A stretch of 64,000 nt of DNA from Actinomycetota bacterium. GTDB taxonomy: Bacteria > Actinomycetota > Actinomycetes > Nanopelagicales > Nanopelagicaceae. The notes beneath the pieces are model-generated. The model worked only from the letters and a program-made list of their open reading frames with translations. It did no database searches and had not been told where the DNA came from. Positions 30,470 to 41,868 of this stretch are shown one piece after another. Position 1 is the stretch's first letter, and every line of letters starts with the position of its first letter. The stretch lies in contig VGAE01000002.1 of NCBI GenBank assembly GCA_016870975.1, positions 62,001 to 126,000 of the forward strand. The letters run 5' to 3'. The position numbers and the translations under genes are program-made.

Positions 30470-31358
30470 GCCAACTCTCTTTGGCGACCAACTCGCGAGC
30501 CGATGGACCGCACCAAGAGTTGATCATGGCTCGCGCTACTGAAATGGCTGGTGGGAGTAAGAGTTCTTGGGAAGCAACTTTTGCTTTTAACAGTTCTCTA
30601 TCTAGCCAGATTATCTCTTCAATCTCTTCGCCGTCGGCCTTAGTCGTTCCTGGATTTGAGATTACGGCCTCGTAGGCAATCATGATGGAAGCCGGAAATG
30701 GCCAAGGTTGCGAGCCAAGATATTTCATTGAAATAACTTGGCCACCACACTCTTCAGCGACTTCTCGCAAGACCGTGCTCTCAAAAGATTCACCTGGTTC
30801 GACAAAACCAGCAAAGGTTGAGAATCGTTTTTCCGGCCAAACTTTCTGGCGACCAAGAAGTATTCGATCACTTTCATCTTTTACTAAGACAATTACCGCT
30901 GGGTCAGTCCGAGGATGGTGTTCGGCAGAACAAGCTGAACATTTTCGAATTGCACCCGCCATGCCAATCACTGTTGCGCCGCCACACTTTGCACATCGCT
31001 GGTGGCTCTCATGCCACTGCGCTAGGGCAAGTGCATGAACAGCGGCACCAATCTCAAGATCAGCTAACTTCTTTCCAATGGTACGCAAGCTCTGAAATTC
31101 ATCAGAGGTGCTCTCCACGAAGCCTTTCCGATAAGCGACAAAATAAGGAGCACCAGCTTTATCAAGCCCTAAGAAGAATCGATCGCCCTCAGTTTCTGGT
31201 GAGACATAATCGAGCGACTCATCTTTGATGCGGAATTGATCATCAATCAACTCAATTATTTTTGCCCGTTGCCACATCTCAGCGAGCGCAGCCAGATCAC
31301 CGCGTAGATGAGCCGCGCGGTCTAATTCGCATCGGGAGAGCGGCAGATCGAGCAGCAC
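30453..31358 (-). CDS. nudC: NAD(+) diphosphatase (NUDIX)
   Basis: Zinc ribbon CAKCGG..CSACSAEHHPRTDPAVIVL and Nudix box GFVEPGESFESTVLREVAEECGG. Confidence 0.94.
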   Translation of the reverse strand: MLLDLPLSRCELDRAAHLRGDLAALAEMWQRAKIIELIDDQFRIKDESLDYVSPETEGDRFFLGLDKAGAPYFVAYRKGFVESTSDEFQSLRTIGKKLADLEIGAAVHALALAQWHESHQRCAKCGGATVIGMAGAIRKCSACSAEHHPRTDPAVIVLVKDESDRILLGRQKVWPEKRFSTFAGFVEPGESFESTVLREVAEECGGQVISMKYLGSQPWPFPASIMIAYEAVISNPGTTKADGEEIEEIIWLDRELLKAKVASQELLLPPAISVARAMINSWCGPSARELVAKESWRDVGR

Positions 31359-31404
31359 GGGGCGACCTTACTAGCGACCCCGATACTCCAGTAACCTTGC
31401 AAAT

Positions 31405-32202
31405 ATGAAGGGATTCACGCTCACCTCTTGGAACATTCTCCACGCAATGGCGATACCGCCTAACTCTGGCGGCACTCTGCGGAGCGCCCTTAAATCACTT
31501 CAGAAAGATGTATCGAGCGATCTAATTGCGATTCAGGAAGTTGATGTTCATCAAGATCGCTCCGGTGACGGTAATCAAGTTCGTCAGATTGCCGAGGAGA
31601 TTGGCGCCCCTTATTGGGCCTTTGCGCCATCTATATATGGAACTCCGGGCCAGAAGTGGCATGGCGTTACCGAGGATATTATTTTTGATAATGCTTCACC
31701 GATTCCACCCGATGCCATGTATGGAATTGGCATAGTTTCTAAAGTTCCAGTGAAGCGATGGCATCGGATAAATCTTGGCCGAGCACCAATAGGTATGCCA
31801 TTACTTGTGCCCGGTGAAAAGCGACCTCAATTTATTTATGTTCATGACGAACCGCGATCAGCGCTAGTCGCTGAATTAGAAAACGGTATCTGCGTTACTA
31901 CTACCCACCTCTCATTTGTACCACTGAAAAATTGGAGCCAACTCCGCAAGATCGCAAATTGGGTCGAGAAATTACCGGGACTTCATATTATGACCGGAGA
32001 TTTCAATCTACCGTGGGGGCTTGGTCCGAAGTTAATTGGTTGGAATGATTTAGTAAAAGGTGCAACTTATCCATCATGGAAGCCAAGCATTGAATTTGAT
32101 TACATAATGAGCAAGGAGCTAACAAGTAGCGAGGTAGATGGCAAGATACATAGCCACTTAGGTATTAGTGATCATCTAGCAACAAGCGCAACTATTAAGT
32201 GA
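31405..32202 (+). CDS. Endonuclease/exonuclease/phosphatase family protein
   Basis: SWNILHAM, AIQEVD, MTGDFNLPWG, SDHLATSA. Confidence 0.9.
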   Translation: MKGFTLTSWNILHAMAIPPNSGGTLRSALKSLQKDVSSDLIAIQEVDVHQDRSGDGNQVRQIAEEIGAPYWAFAPSIYGTPGQKWHGVTEDIIFDNASPIPPDAMYGIGIVSKVPVKRWHRINLGRAPIGMPLLVPGEKRPQFIYVHDEPRSALVAELENGICVTTTHLSFVPLKNWSQLRKIANWVEKLPGLHIMTGDFNLPWGLGPKLIGWNDLVKGATYPSWKPSIEFDYIMSKELTSSEVDGKIHSHLGISDHLATSATIK

Positions 32203-32205
32203 TTA

Positions 32206-32748
32206 TCAAGCAACTTCCGCGTTTTTTATTAGATGACTCCGCTTATCGTTAAATGCTCGAAGTAGTTCGCTTCGTTTTCCTTCCGGCATATTGAAGGTAG
32301 CTGCGTAGGCTGACCAAGCTCCTAATTGCTCTTGGGTGGAGCAGGAAATTAATTGTTTCAATAGCGATTCATAATCACCGCTCTGGAGCTCTTTCCTCGC
32401 CACGCCGCGCATCGCCTTTACCATCTCTTCTCGACTTGGTCGCTTTCCTTTAGCAGCAAAACCGAGATTCGCTAGACAGCGTCCGATACTTGATGTTTCA
32501 CAGTTTTCACTCGCGTTAGCTCGATTAATCGGAGAGGTTCCCTCGATCTCAGTTGCGTAGCCAGTTGCCTGGGGGCGAAGTTCTTCTAAGTTTATATAAG
32601 CCTCAGTACGACAGATCCATTCAACGCGTCCGTCAGCGCGTTCAGTTCTATTTAAATCGGTAAGTAATCGACCATTTGGATACTTCGACCAGAATGCGCG
32701 GATTCGGTTCTCAACGGGTTCGTAGTGTTCGAGATTAAAGTAACCCAT
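32206..32748 (-). CDS. Phage-like protein, possibly recombination/ssDNA-related
   Basis: FNLEHYEPVENRIRAFWSKYPNGRL...ATGYATEIEGTSPINRANASENCETSSIGRCLANLGF resembles proteins common in actinophages. Confidence 0.6.
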   Translation of the reverse strand: MGYFNLEHYEPVENRIRAFWSKYPNGRLLTDLNRTERADGRVEWICRTEAYINLEELRPQATGYATEIEGTSPINRANASENCETSSIGRCLANLGFAAKGKRPSREEMVKAMRGVARKELQSGDYESLLKQLISCSTQEQLGAWSAYAATFNMPEGKRSELLRAFNDKRSHLIKNAEVA

Positions 32749-33275
32749 TACTGGCCCACCGCCATTAGCAATTCTTCAGCCATAACTTCATTAGGAGTTA
32801 GCGCGCCAGCTCTAAAAGTTTCGATCAACGCTTCACGTCCGCCATCTTTAAATCTCGTAGCGATATATGGTTCTCTAGAATTAAAGTTAATGAAGTCGAG
32901 AACTTCACCGGTACGTGGATAGATTGCTTTTCCATCAACATTCTCAACACTCTCTAAGATATGTTTACGGAAGGAGTCTCGAACGCTCTCAACAATCTCG
33001 TACTCCCAATTCTCTTTAACCCACGATACAAATAAGTTCTCATTTCGTACTTGGGCGGAAGTTTTTGGATGTACGAGTGAGACTTTTGCAATCTCTTCGC
33101 CAGCAAGCATCGCCGTAGCAGCATCGGCGCCAACTTCATCTAGCGCACTTGCAAATTCGCGTCGCAACCGTTCTTTAGCCTCTTTAGCGGCATCGACAAT
33201 CAAGGTAATGGCCGAGAGTTGGAAGGCGAGTTCACGGAGGTTCATGTAGGGCATTAGAGCGGAGCCCACTGACAA
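32748..33275 (-). CDS. Phage-like protein of unknown function, partner of preceding gene
   Basis: KVSLVHPKTSAQVRNENLFVSWVKENWEYEI...PRTGEVLDFINFNSREPYIATRF resembles actinophage hypothetical proteins; 1-nt overlap with next gene. Confidence 0.5.
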   Translation of the reverse strand: MSVGSALMPYMNLRELAFQLSAITLIVDAAKEAKERLRREFASALDEVGADAATAMLAGEEIAKVSLVHPKTSAQVRNENLFVSWVKENWEYEIVESVRDSFRKHILESVENVDGKAIYPRTGEVLDFINFNSREPYIATRFKDGGREALIETFRAGALTPNEVMAEELLMAVGQ

Positions 33276-33297
33276 ACCGCCCCAGGGGCGTGTCGCG

Positions 33298-35202
33298 CTA
33301 CTCCTGGTTGGCTTTTTTCGCCTTAGAAGTTAAGCGGGAGCGTTCATTCTGGTCGAGAACAACTTTTCGGATCCGCACATTTACCGGAGTCACTTCGACG
33401 CATTCATCCTCACGGCAATACTCCAAAGCCTGCTCGAGATTTAAGATCTTTGGTGGAATCAAACGTTCATTTTCATCAGAACCAGCTGCGCGCATATTGG
33501 TTAATTTCTTCTCCCGAACAATATTTACATCCATATCTTCTGGGCGCGAATTCTCACCAATCACCATCCCTTCATAAACATCGGAGCCTACTTCAGCGAA
33601 GATGGTGCCGCGCTCTTGTAGTCCAAAGATTGCATAAGAGGTAGCGGTTCCGGCTCGATCTGAGACTAAGGAGCCAGTTGGACGCGTGCGAAGCTCACCG
33701 CTCCACGGTTCGTATCCATCGAAAACATGGTGCAACAATCCGGTTCCACGAGTCTCGGTTAGGAACTCAGTTCTAAATCCAATCAAACCGCGAGATGGAA
33801 CTGTGAAATCCATTCTGATCCAACCAGTGCCGTGGTTGACCATCTGTTCCATTCGTCCTTTGCGAAGCGCCATAAGTTGAGTTATTACACCCAAATAATC
33901 TTCCGGTGCATCGATAGTTAATCGCTCCATCGGCTCATTTAATTTGCCATCGATAATCTTCGTTACAACTTGAGGTTTTCCAACTGTTAGCTCGAAACCT
34001 TCACGGCGCATCATCTCAACTAAAACTGCCAATTGGAGTTCGCCGCGACCTTGGACCTCCCAGGTATCGGGGCGGTCGGTGTTGAGAACTCTAAGTGAAA
34101 CATTTCCGACCAATTCACTATCTAACCAATTCTTTACAAGTCTTGCCGTTAATTTCTTGCCGATTCGGCCAGCAAGTGGCGAGGTATTGATACCAATCGT
34201 CATAGAGATGGAAGGTTCATCGACAGTGATTGGAGGTAACGCGTGAGCATTCTCGCTATCTGCCAAAGTTTCACCAAGAGTAATGGTCTCGATTCCAGCG
34301 ACTGCGATGATGTCGCCTGGACCAGCTTCAGCAACCGGAATTCGCTCCAGACCTTCAGTCATCATCAGCTCAGAAATCTTTACCTTTTCTTGGGAGCCAT
34401 CGCTCTTAAGCCACGTTACAAGTTGTCCCTTCTTTATCTTGCCTTCATGGACCCGGCAGAGTGCCAATCGTCCAAGATATGGCGAAGAGTCAAGGTTTGT
34501 GACATGGGCTTGTAACGGTGCGCCCTCATGAAATTTCGGCGAAGGAATCGTTTTGAAAATTACATTGAAGAGCACGTCAAGATTCTCTTGATCCGGCATT
34601 CCCCCATCGCTCGGTCGATTTAACGAAGCGCGACCAGCTTTAGCAGAGGTGTAGACAATCGGAAAATCAATCTGAGTTTCTGTTGCATCAAGATCTAAGA
34701 ACAATTCATAAGTCTCATCTACCACCGCCGCCACTCGGGCATCTGGTCTATCTACTTTATTAATTATCAAAATAACTGGAAGATTTTTCTGAAGCGCTTT
34801 TCGCAGAACAAATCGAGTCTGTGGCAATGGACCCTCGGATGCATCGACCAAGAGCGCAACGCCATCAACCATTTCTAGCCCGCGTTCAACCTCGCCGCCG
34901 AAATCTGCGTGGCCAGGGGTGTCGATGATATTTACTATCGTGTTTCCACGTTTGACCGCAGTGTTCTTCGCAAGAATTGTGATTCCTTTTTCTCGCTCCA
35001 AGTCCATCGAATCCATTACTCGATCTTGTGATTTAGATTGGTCTTTATGAGCCGCAAAGGCTCCGCTCTGCCAGAGCATGGCATCAACGAGTGTGGTCTT
35101 GCCATGATCCACGTGGGCGATGATTGCGATATTTCGCAATTCATCACGTTCTAGCAGAGGCAATCCGGTGAGGTGAGCGGTTGATTTCTTTATCTCAGAC
35201 AT
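33298..35202 (-). CDS. typA: Translational GTPase TypA/BipA
   Basis: NIAIIAHVDHGKTTLVDAML, DTPGHADFGGEVER, NKVDRPDAR. Confidence 0.97.
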   Translation of the reverse strand: MSEIKKSTAHLTGLPLLERDELRNIAIIAHVDHGKTTLVDAMLWQSGAFAAHKDQSKSQDRVMDSMDLEREKGITILAKNTAVKRGNTIVNIIDTPGHADFGGEVERGLEMVDGVALLVDASEGPLPQTRFVLRKALQKNLPVILIINKVDRPDARVAAVVDETYELFLDLDATETQIDFPIVYTSAKAGRASLNRPSDGGMPDQENLDVLFNVIFKTIPSPKFHEGAPLQAHVTNLDSSPYLGRLALCRVHEGKIKKGQLVTWLKSDGSQEKVKISELMMTEGLERIPVAEAGPGDIIAVAGIETITLGETLADSENAHALPPITVDEPSISMTIGINTSPLAGRIGKKLTARLVKNWLDSELVGNVSLRVLNTDRPDTWEVQGRGELQLAVLVEMMRREGFELTVGKPQVVTKIIDGKLNEPMERLTIDAPEDYLGVITQLMALRKGRMEQMVNHGTGWIRMDFTVPSRGLIGFRTEFLTETRGTGLLHHVFDGYEPWSGELRTRPTGSLVSDRAGTATSYAIFGLQERGTIFAEVGSDVYEGMVIGENSRPEDMDVNIVREKKLTNMRAAGSDENERLIPPKILNLEQALEYCREDECVEVTPVNVRIRKVVLDQNERSRLTSKAKKANQE

Positions 35203-36268
35203 TGAACCTAAATTCCACTACGTCGCCATCTTGCATTACGTAATCCTTTCCTTCCATTCGAACTTTGCCGCGCGCTTTGGCTTCCACCATGGAACCAGCT
35301 GCAACTAAGTCTTCAAATGAGATCACTTCGGCTTTAATAAAGCCTTTTTGGAAATCGGTATGAATTACTGCAGCAGCAGCGGGTGCGGTATCACCTTTAT
35401 GGATAGTCCAAGCCCGCGCCTCTTTCTCGCCCGCAGTTAGATAAGTTTGCAGACCAAGAGTTGTAAAACCGACTCGTGCCAAGGTACTTAGGCCCGGCTC
35501 TGTTAAACCGATTGACTTTAGTAAATCCAAAGCCTCATGATCATCGAGTTCCGTCAATTCAGATTCAGTCTTCGCATCTAAGAATATTGCCTCAGCTGGC
35601 GATACTATTTCTTGTAATTTATTGCGGAGCACAGCATCACCCAATTCGCTCGCATCAACATTGAAGACATAAAGAAATGGTTTTGCGGTGAGTAAGCCAA
35701 GCTCTTTTAGTAAATCTAAATCGATTCGGGAACCAAAAAGGAGCTTTCCTTCGCAAAGAATTGCCTGGGCCTCTTTCATAACTTCAAGAAATTTGGCTCG
35801 GTCTTTATCTTGACGCGCCTCTTTCTCAACTCTTGGGATCGCTTTCTCCAATGTTTGTAGGTCGGCAAGTTGTAATTCAGTGTTAATAGTTTCGATATCA
35901 CTTGAGGGATCTACACGCCCATCAACATGAACCACATCAGGATCGGTAAAAACGCGAATAACCTGACAGATTGCATCGCTCTCGCGAATATTTGCGAGGA
36001 ACTTATTGCCTAGGCCAGCTCCTTCAGAAGCGCCCTTCACAATTCCCGCGATATCAACAAAAGAGACTGCGGCCGGGATGATTCGTTCTGAGCTAAAGAG
36101 TTTGGCGAGGACTGGTAGGCGGGAATCTGGAACGCCCACGACGCCGACATTAGGTTCGATGGTGGCGAAGGGATAGTTGGCCGCCAGGACGTTGTTCTTC
36201 GTTAAAGCATTGAAGAGGGTCGATTTTCCAACATTGGGAAGGCCGACGATTCCGATAGAGAGGCTCAC
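35195..36268 (-). CDS. ychF: Redox-regulated ATPase YchF
   Basis: [48 protein letters not shown]. Confidence 0.97.
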   Translation of the reverse strand: MSLSIGIVGLPNVGKSTLFNALTKNNVLAANYPFATIEPNVGVVGVPDSRLPVLAKLFSSERIIPAAVSFVDIAGIVKGASEGAGLGNKFLANIRESDAICQVIRVFTDPDVVHVDGRVDPSSDIETINTELQLADLQTLEKAIPRVEKEARQDKDRAKFLEVMKEAQAILCEGKLLFGSRIDLDLLKELGLLTAKPFLYVFNVDASELGDAVLRNKLQEIVSPAEAIFLDAKTESELTELDDHEALDLLKSIGLTEPGLSTLARVGFTTLGLQTYLTAGEKEARAWTIHKGDTAPAAAAVIHTDFQKGFIKAEVISFEDLVAAGSMVEAKARGKVRMEGKDYVMQDGDVVEFRFNV

Positions 36269-36313
36269 GAGGGGTAGAGCCTAACCGTCAATGTCAGCCC
36301 CGACTGCCACGAT

Positions 36314-37468
36314 ATGTGCATGAACGGCGCTCTCTCACTTCTGATTGGTCTCATTATCGGCCTCGCTATCGGCGCCTTAATCGCAACTCTGCGCACAAAT
36401 AGCGAACGCGGAAAAGTCGCGTTACTTAACGCGCAACTTGAAGAGATGCGAAAAGAAGAGGCGCGACTTACCACTTTAAATGAACAGCTTCGCTCAGTGA
36501 CAGTAGGCATGACGCAACTTGCCACCCAGAGCCAAGAGGCTGAAGTGAAACGCGCTCGAGCAGAGAGTGAGATGCGCACTCAAATAGAGACGATGCGTCT
36601 CGGTAACGAAAACTTACTTCGCGAAACCACAAAGCTAGCCGGCGCGCTCTCTAACTCACAGACACGCGGTAAATATGGTGAAGCCCAATTAGAGACGCTC
36701 TTGGAGAGCGCGGGACTTCTCGAAAATGTTCATTTCTTCAAACAAGATTATCGAGCCAGCGGAACTGAAATCACTAAACCAGATATAAAGATTGCTGTTC
36801 CTGGTGGAAGTGAAATATTTATTGACTCTAAATTCCCCTTTGATCGTTTTCTAGATGCCGTGGTTGAAAAAGATCCAATTGAGCGAAATCGATTAATGCA
36901 GCTCCATGCAAAAGATTTGGTGGGCCATGTAAATGCCCTCGCTAAGCGAGGCTACCAAGAGAGCAGCAACTCTCCTGATTATGTTGTTCTATTCGCCCCC
37001 TTTGAATCGATACTTTCGGAGGCGCTAGAAGCAGAACCCCAACTTCTCCATAAAGCCTTCGAAAAGAATGTCTCTATCGCAACGCCCACAACGATGATGG
37101 CCTTACTTAGAACAGTTGCTTACGTCTTTAGTCGAAGCGAACTTGCTAAGAATGCCCAGGAAATCACCGACCTAGCTGGCGAACTCTTAAAGCGAATCGG
37201 AAAAGTTCATAGCAAGATCGAAACGCTTGGAGAGCGGATTAAATCCTCAGAGCGCGCATTTAATGACCTAGTAAAGAGCGCCGAAGAAAATATTTTAAAA
37301 CCAGCCCGAAAAATGGTGAAACTTGGCGCACCTTCCAGCAGCAAGCTAAAAGCAATAGAAGATGTCGATGATGAACTTCGTCAAATTGCGCCTAAAGAGT
37401 TAACGACCGGCGACCTATTTGATGAAGGAAGCGATGAAGATTTAGGAGATGATGACGATGCGAAGTGA
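36314..37468 (+). CDS. rmuC: DNA recombination protein RmuC
   Basis: GKYGEAQLETLLESAGL, DSKFPFDRF, VLFAPFESILSEAL, N-terminal TM. Confidence 0.93.
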   Translation: MCMNGALSLLIGLIIGLAIGALIATLRTNSERGKVALLNAQLEEMRKEEARLTTLNEQLRSVTVGMTQLATQSQEAEVKRARAESEMRTQIETMRLGNENLLRETTKLAGALSNSQTRGKYGEAQLETLLESAGLLENVHFFKQDYRASGTEITKPDIKIAVPGGSEIFIDSKFPFDRFLDAVVEKDPIERNRLMQLHAKDLVGHVNALAKRGYQESSNSPDYVVLFAPFESILSEALEAEPQLLHKAFEKNVSIATPTTMMALLRTVAYVFSRSELAKNAQEITDLAGELLKRIGKVHSKIETLGERIKSSERAFNDLVKSAEENILKPARKMVKLGAPSSSKLKAIEDVDDELRQIAPKELTTGDLFDEGSDEDLGDDDDAK

Positions 37469-37880
37469 CCTGCCCCAACCACCATTCAAATCTCCTGTAA
37501 AAGGAGCTGGCCTAACTAAGCAAGGAATTGCAATTCTGCAGTTTCTCTTGATCTCCTTCGTGGCCATCGTAGAAATATTCTTCAGCTCCAATATTGGATT
37601 TCTCACCGGAATCTCAATCTGGGCAACGTACTACGGTGGATTAATCTATGGAAGAACTGGAGCAACTTACGTTGCCGTCGTTAATCCCCCAATTGCTCTC
37701 GCAATCGCAACTTTAGTTCTTTTGCCGACAGTAGGTGGCTTCTCTCTCAGCCTTACTCGACTTGGCGTAGATCTTGTAACTGGTCTTGCCAGCGTTGCGC
37801 CATTCTTAATAACGGGCTCACTATTTGGTTGGTGGTACTACTTCCGAGAAGCGAAGCGGCTACTTTCCAGCGGCGCGTAA
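37458..37880 (+). CDS. Hypothetical membrane protein (DUF6542-like)
   Basis: Several hydrophobic segments; follows rmuC, convergent overlap with ispH. Confidence 0.6.
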   Translation: MRSDLPQPPFKSPVKGAGLTKQGIAILQFLLISFVAIVEIFFSSNIGFLTGISIWATYYGGLIYGRTGATYVAVVNPPIALAIATLVLLPTVGGFSLSLTRLGVDLVTGLASVAPFLITGSLFGWWYYFREAKRLLSSGA

Positions 37881-38813
37881 ATCTTGTCTTAGTTCGGGAG
37901 GAAGCGCGAATAAAAGGCTCTCTTCCATCGTAGTAATCTCTTTCACATCGTTAAAACCTCGCTCTGCTAAGTCACTTAATAGTTCTCTTACCAATAACTC
38001 AGGAACTGAAGCGCCACTTGTAACGCCGATAGTTTCGACTCCGTTAAACCACTCTTCTTTTACCTCACTTGAATAATCGATTAGATATGCCTGTTTTGCC
38101 CCATATTCTCTGGCAACTTCAACGAGGCGGACTGAGTTTGATGAATTAGTTGAACCCACCACCAAAACTAGATCAGCCTCGGGAGCAATCTGTTTTATAG
38201 CAATCTGGCGATTTTGGGTGGCGTAGCAGATGTCATCTGATGGTGGATCTTGAAGCTGCGGAAAACGTTCCTTTAAGATCGCAACGGTCTCAAGAGTTTC
38301 GTCAACGCTAAGTGTTGTTTGGGATAGCCAAGCGACCGGGCGCTTTGGATCGATCTCAATCTTCTTGGCATTATCAAGGCCATCTACTAATTTGATGTGC
38401 TCCGGCGCTTCGCCGGCGGTTCCCTCCACCTCTTCATGGCCATCATGACCGATAAGAAGTATCTGAAGATCCTCCGCTGCAAACCGACGCGCTTCCTGGT
38501 GAACTTTAGTTACCAAGGGACAGGTCGCATCAATCGTTTTTAGATTTCGATCCGCTGCCTCTTGGTGGACTTTGGGAGAGACTCCGTGCGCCGAAAAAAC
38601 AACGCGAGCGCCTTCTGGGACTTGATCGGTCTCATCAACAAAAATTGCACCACGCTTTTCAAGTGATTCGACCACGTGCTTGTTATGAACAATCTGTTTG
38701 CGTACATATACCGGCGCTCCATACAACTCAAGAGCTTTTTCCACAGTTATGACTGCGCGATCTACGCCTGCACAATAACCACGTGGCGCAGCGAGCAGAA
38801 CTCGTTTTGGCAT
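37860..38813 (-). CDS. ispH: 4-hydroxy-3-methylbut-2-enyl diphosphate reductase
   Basis: [41 protein letters not shown]. Confidence 0.97.
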   Translation of the reverse strand: MPKRVLLAAPRGYCAGVDRAVITVEKALELYGAPVYVRKQIVHNKHVVESLEKRGAIFVDETDQVPEGARVVFSAHGVSPKVHQEAADRNLKTIDATCPLVTKVHQEARRFAAEDLQILLIGHDGHEEVEGTAGEAPEHIKLVDGLDNAKKIEIDPKRPVAWLSQTTLSVDETLETVAILKERFPQLQDPPSDDICYATQNRQIAIKQIAPEADLVLVVGSTNSSNSVRLVEVAREYGAKQAYLIDYSSEVKEEWFNGVETIGVTSGASVPELLVRELLSDLAERGFNDVKEITTMEESLLFALPPELRQDLRAAGK

Positions 38814-38847
38814 AGGCGCATCCTATCGGCGCCATTACTATCGTGTC

Positions 38848-40011
38848 GTGCTAGAGACCTCAGCAGAAAAACCAGTTCCGGTGAGAGTTGTCTCAGAAGC
38901 AATCAGTGATTATATAAATCGTCTTGGACAGATCTGGGTTGAGGGCGAGATAGCACAGCTCAATGATCGCGCTGGCTCTGGAATGGTCTATATGAGATTA
39001 AGAGACTCCAGCGTTGATATGTATTTAGAAGTTATCTGCCCGAGATCAGTATTTAAATCAATTGCACCGTTGACTGAAAACGCTCGAGTGGTAATCAATT
39101 CGAAAGTAAATTTCTATACTACTACCGGGCGACTCTCTTTAAATGCCCAGGAAATCCGCCAAGTTGGAGTGGGCGAATTACTAGCCAGGTTAGAGGCGTT
39201 AAAGAAACTGTTGGCAGCTGAAGGACTTTTTGCAGCTGAACGAAAGAAACCACTGCCATTCTTGCCACGGAAAATTGGCTTAATATGCGGACGCGGCAGC
39301 GCTGCTGAGAAAGATGTAAAAGAGAATGCCAAGAGACGTTGGCCATCGGTTCAATTTGAAACTAGAGAAGTTGCGGTGCAAGGAGCCGATGCCGTAATTC
39401 AAGTATCTGCAGCTCTCAAGGAGCTTGATGCGAGCCCAGATGTCGATGTCATAATCATTACTCGCGGCGGCGGATCATTTGAAGATTTGTTGCCCTTTTC
39501 AGATGAAGGACTAGTAAGGCTTGCAGCAAATTGCACGAAGCCAATTGTCAGCGCAATTGGCCACGAACAAGACACGCCCTTGCTGGATCTTGTCGCCGAT
39601 CTTCGAGCCTCTACTCCAACTGATGCGGCTAGGCGAGTCGTGCCTGATATCAAAGAAGAGCTCGAGAGGATTCGCCAATTAAGGAATCGAGCTGATCAAA
39701 AGATTAATGATCGAGTAATTCTTGAAATGACCAAAGTGGTGAATTTGATGCAACGCTCTTTTGCCAGCATCAACTCTCGCATTATGAGAGCAAGCGATGA
39801 GCTAAACCATATGCTCAACCAGGTTCGCGCGCTCTCGCCACAAGCCACTTTGGATCGCGGATATGCTGTGGTTCAGAAGAGTGATGGCTCAATTGTGAGA
39901 ACCCCGACAGCATTAGCAAAAGGCGAGGCGCTGCGACTAAGACTTGCCGAAGGTGTGGCTCTGGCGACAGCAACCGGAGAATCTGAGCTTGATCGAATCA
40001 GAGGTGAGTAG
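38848..40011 (+). CDS. xseA: Exodeoxyribonuclease VII large subunit
   Basis: LGQIWVEGEIAQL, IGLICGRGSAAEKD, IITRGGGSFEDLLPFSDE, SAIGHEQDTPLLDLVAD. Confidence 0.96.
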   Translation: MLETSAEKPVPVRVVSEAISDYINRLGQIWVEGEIAQLNDRAGSGMVYMRLRDSSVDMYLEVICPRSVFKSIAPLTENARVVINSKVNFYTTTGRLSLNAQEIRQVGVGELLARLEALKKLLAAEGLFAAERKKPLPFLPRKIGLICGRGSAAEKDVKENAKRRWPSVQFETREVAVQGADAVIQVSAALKELDASPDVDVIIITRGGGSFEDLLPFSDEGLVRLAANCTKPIVSAIGHEQDTPLLDLVADLRASTPTDAARRVVPDIKEELERIRQLRNRADQKINDRVILEMTKVVNLMQRSFASINSRIMRASDELNHMLNQVRALSPQATLDRGYAVVQKSDGSIVRTPTALAKGEALRLRLAEGVALATATGESELDRIRGE

Positions 40012-40020
40012 ATTACGAAT

Positions 40021-40215
40021 ATGGCGAAGTTGAGCTATGAAGTGGCGAGAGATGAGTTGGCAAAAGTTGTCTCCGCTTTGGAGTCGGGCGGTCTGGGCCT
40101 TGAGGAATCGCTAAAACTTTGGGAACGTGGCGAAGAACTGGCCAACATCTGCCAAGAGTGGCTCGATAGTGCGCGTGCTAAATTAGAGGCTGCAAAACAG
40201 GTATCTGATGAGTGA
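40021..40215 (+). CDS. xseB: Exodeoxyribonuclease VII small subunit
   Basis: [37 protein letters not shown], follows xseA. Confidence 0.95.
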   Translation: MAKLSYEVARDELAKVVSALESGGLGLEESLKLWERGEELANICQEWLDSARAKLEAAKQVSDE

Positions 40216-41860
40216 ATTTATATACGAAGATCTACTTCCGATAGGTCCAGATAAGACGGAATATCGCAAGATTTCTGGAGACGGGGCCTCTACTTTTACC
40301 GCCGATGGCAAGACCTTTGTAAAAGTATCTCCGGAAGCAATTCGTAATCTCACTGAGATTGCCATGCACGATATTTCGCATTATTTGCGAGGCGAACATC
40401 TCCAGCAATTAGCTAACATTTTAAAAGATCCCGAGAGTTCGCCGAACGATAGATTCGTCGCCCTTGATCTTTTGAAGAATGCCAATATTTCAGCTGGCGG
40501 AATCCTTCCGATGTGTCAAGACACCGGTACTGCGATTGTTATGGGTAAGAAAGGCCAATACGTAATTACCAGCGAGCGAGATGAATCCACAATTTCACGA
40601 GGTATTTTTGATGCTTTTACTAAACTAAACCTTCGCTACTCACAATTAGCTCCAGTAACTATGTGGGAAGAAAAGAACACCGGAAATAATCTTCCAGCAC
40701 AGGTTGAAATCTATTCTGATTATGAGAAGAGCGATGAATATAGTTTCTTGTTTATCGCTAAAGGTGGAGGTAGCGCCAATAAATCTTTCCTCTATCAAGA
40801 GACAAAAGCCATCTTAAATCCAAAAACTTTCCTAACTTGGCTCGAGGATAAACTCCGCTCACTTGGTACCGCTGCTTGTCCCCCGTATCACTTAGCAATT
40901 GTGATTGGTGGAACGAGCGCCGAGTTCACTGCAAAAGTTGGCAAACTTGCCTCGACAAAGTACTTGGACTCGCTTCCAACAACCGGAGATGCCAAGACTG
41001 GACGCGCCTTCCGCGACCCAGAGATGGAGCGGGCCGTCTTTGAGCTCACTCAAAAACTAGGAATCGGTGCCCAATTTGGCGGAAAGTATTTCTGTCATGA
41101 TGTTCGGGTAATTCGATTGCCGCGACATGGCGCATCGCTTCCAATTTCAATTGCCGTCTCCTGCTCTGCAGATCGACAAGCAAAAGCAAAAATTACAAAA
41201 GAAGGCGTATTTATTGAGAAATTAGAGACGGATCCGGCTCACTATCTTCCTGAAACTACTGATGATCATTTAGATGATGAAGTAGTACGAATAGATTTAA
41301 ATCGCCCAATGCCAGAGACAACCGAGAAATTGAGCAAGTATCCGGTTAAAACTCGGTTATCGTTAAATGGAACTATGGTTGTAGCGCGCGATTTAGCTCA
41401 CGCCAAGTTGAAAGAGTTGGTTGATTCCGGTAAGCCATTACCTGAATATTTTAAGAAGTATCCAGTTTATTACGCCGGTCCCGCTAAGACCCCGGCTGGC
41501 TTTGCCTCCGGTTCGTTCGGACCTACTACCGCAGGTCGAATGGACTCTTATGTTGAACAATTCCAAGCTCTTGGTGGATCATTAATTATGTTGGCAAAAG
41601 GAAATAGATCGCAACAAGTTACTGACTCTTGCAAGAAATATGGCGGCTTTTACCTGGGTTCAGTTGGTGGACCTGCGGCGCGACTAGCTCAAGATTGTAT
41701 TAAGAAAGTAGAGGTACTTGATTACGAGGAGCTTGGTATGGAAGCGATTTGGCGAATTGAAGTTGTAGATTTTCCGGCTTTTATCGTGGTTGACGATAAA
41801 GGAAATGATTTCTTCGCCGAAACTACACGTCCATTAACAATTGGAAGTAGACCAAGCTAA
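40208..41860 (+). CDS. Class I (Fe-S) fumarate hydratase
   Basis: [62 protein letters not shown]. Confidence 0.95.
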   Translation: MSEFIYEDLLPIGPDKTEYRKISGDGASTFTADGKTFVKVSPEAIRNLTEIAMHDISHYLRGEHLQQLANILKDPESSPNDRFVALDLLKNANISAGGILPMCQDTGTAIVMGKKGQYVITSERDESTISRGIFDAFTKLNLRYSQLAPVTMWEEKNTGNNLPAQVEIYSDYEKSDEYSFLFIAKGGGSANKSFLYQETKAILNPKTFLTWLEDKLRSLGTAACPPYHLAIVIGGTSAEFTAKVGKLASTKYLDSLPTTGDAKTGRAFRDPEMERAVFELTQKLGIGAQFGGKYFCHDVRVIRLPRHGASLPISIAVSCSADRQAKAKITKEGVFIEKLETDPAHYLPETTDDHLDDEVVRIDLNRPMPETTEKLSKYPVKTRLSLNGTMVVARDLAHAKLKELVDSGKPLPEYFKKYPVYYAGPAKTPAGFASGSFGPTTAGRMDSYVEQFQALGGSLIMLAKGNRSQQVTDSCKKYGGFYLGSVGGPAARLAQDCIKKVEVLDYEELGMEAIWRIEVVDFPAFIVVDDKGNDFFAETTRPLTIGSRPS

Positions 41861-41868
41861 ATCTTGAA

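Noticed and set aside
30682-31228. Plus-strand ORFs (118 and 136 aa) opposite nudC
   Set aside because: Antisense to a clear NUDIX gene with all catalytic motifs; low-information translations.
37860-37880. Convergent 21-nt CDS overlap between the DUF6542-like gene and ispH
   Set aside because: Short convergent 3' overlaps are common in compact genomes.
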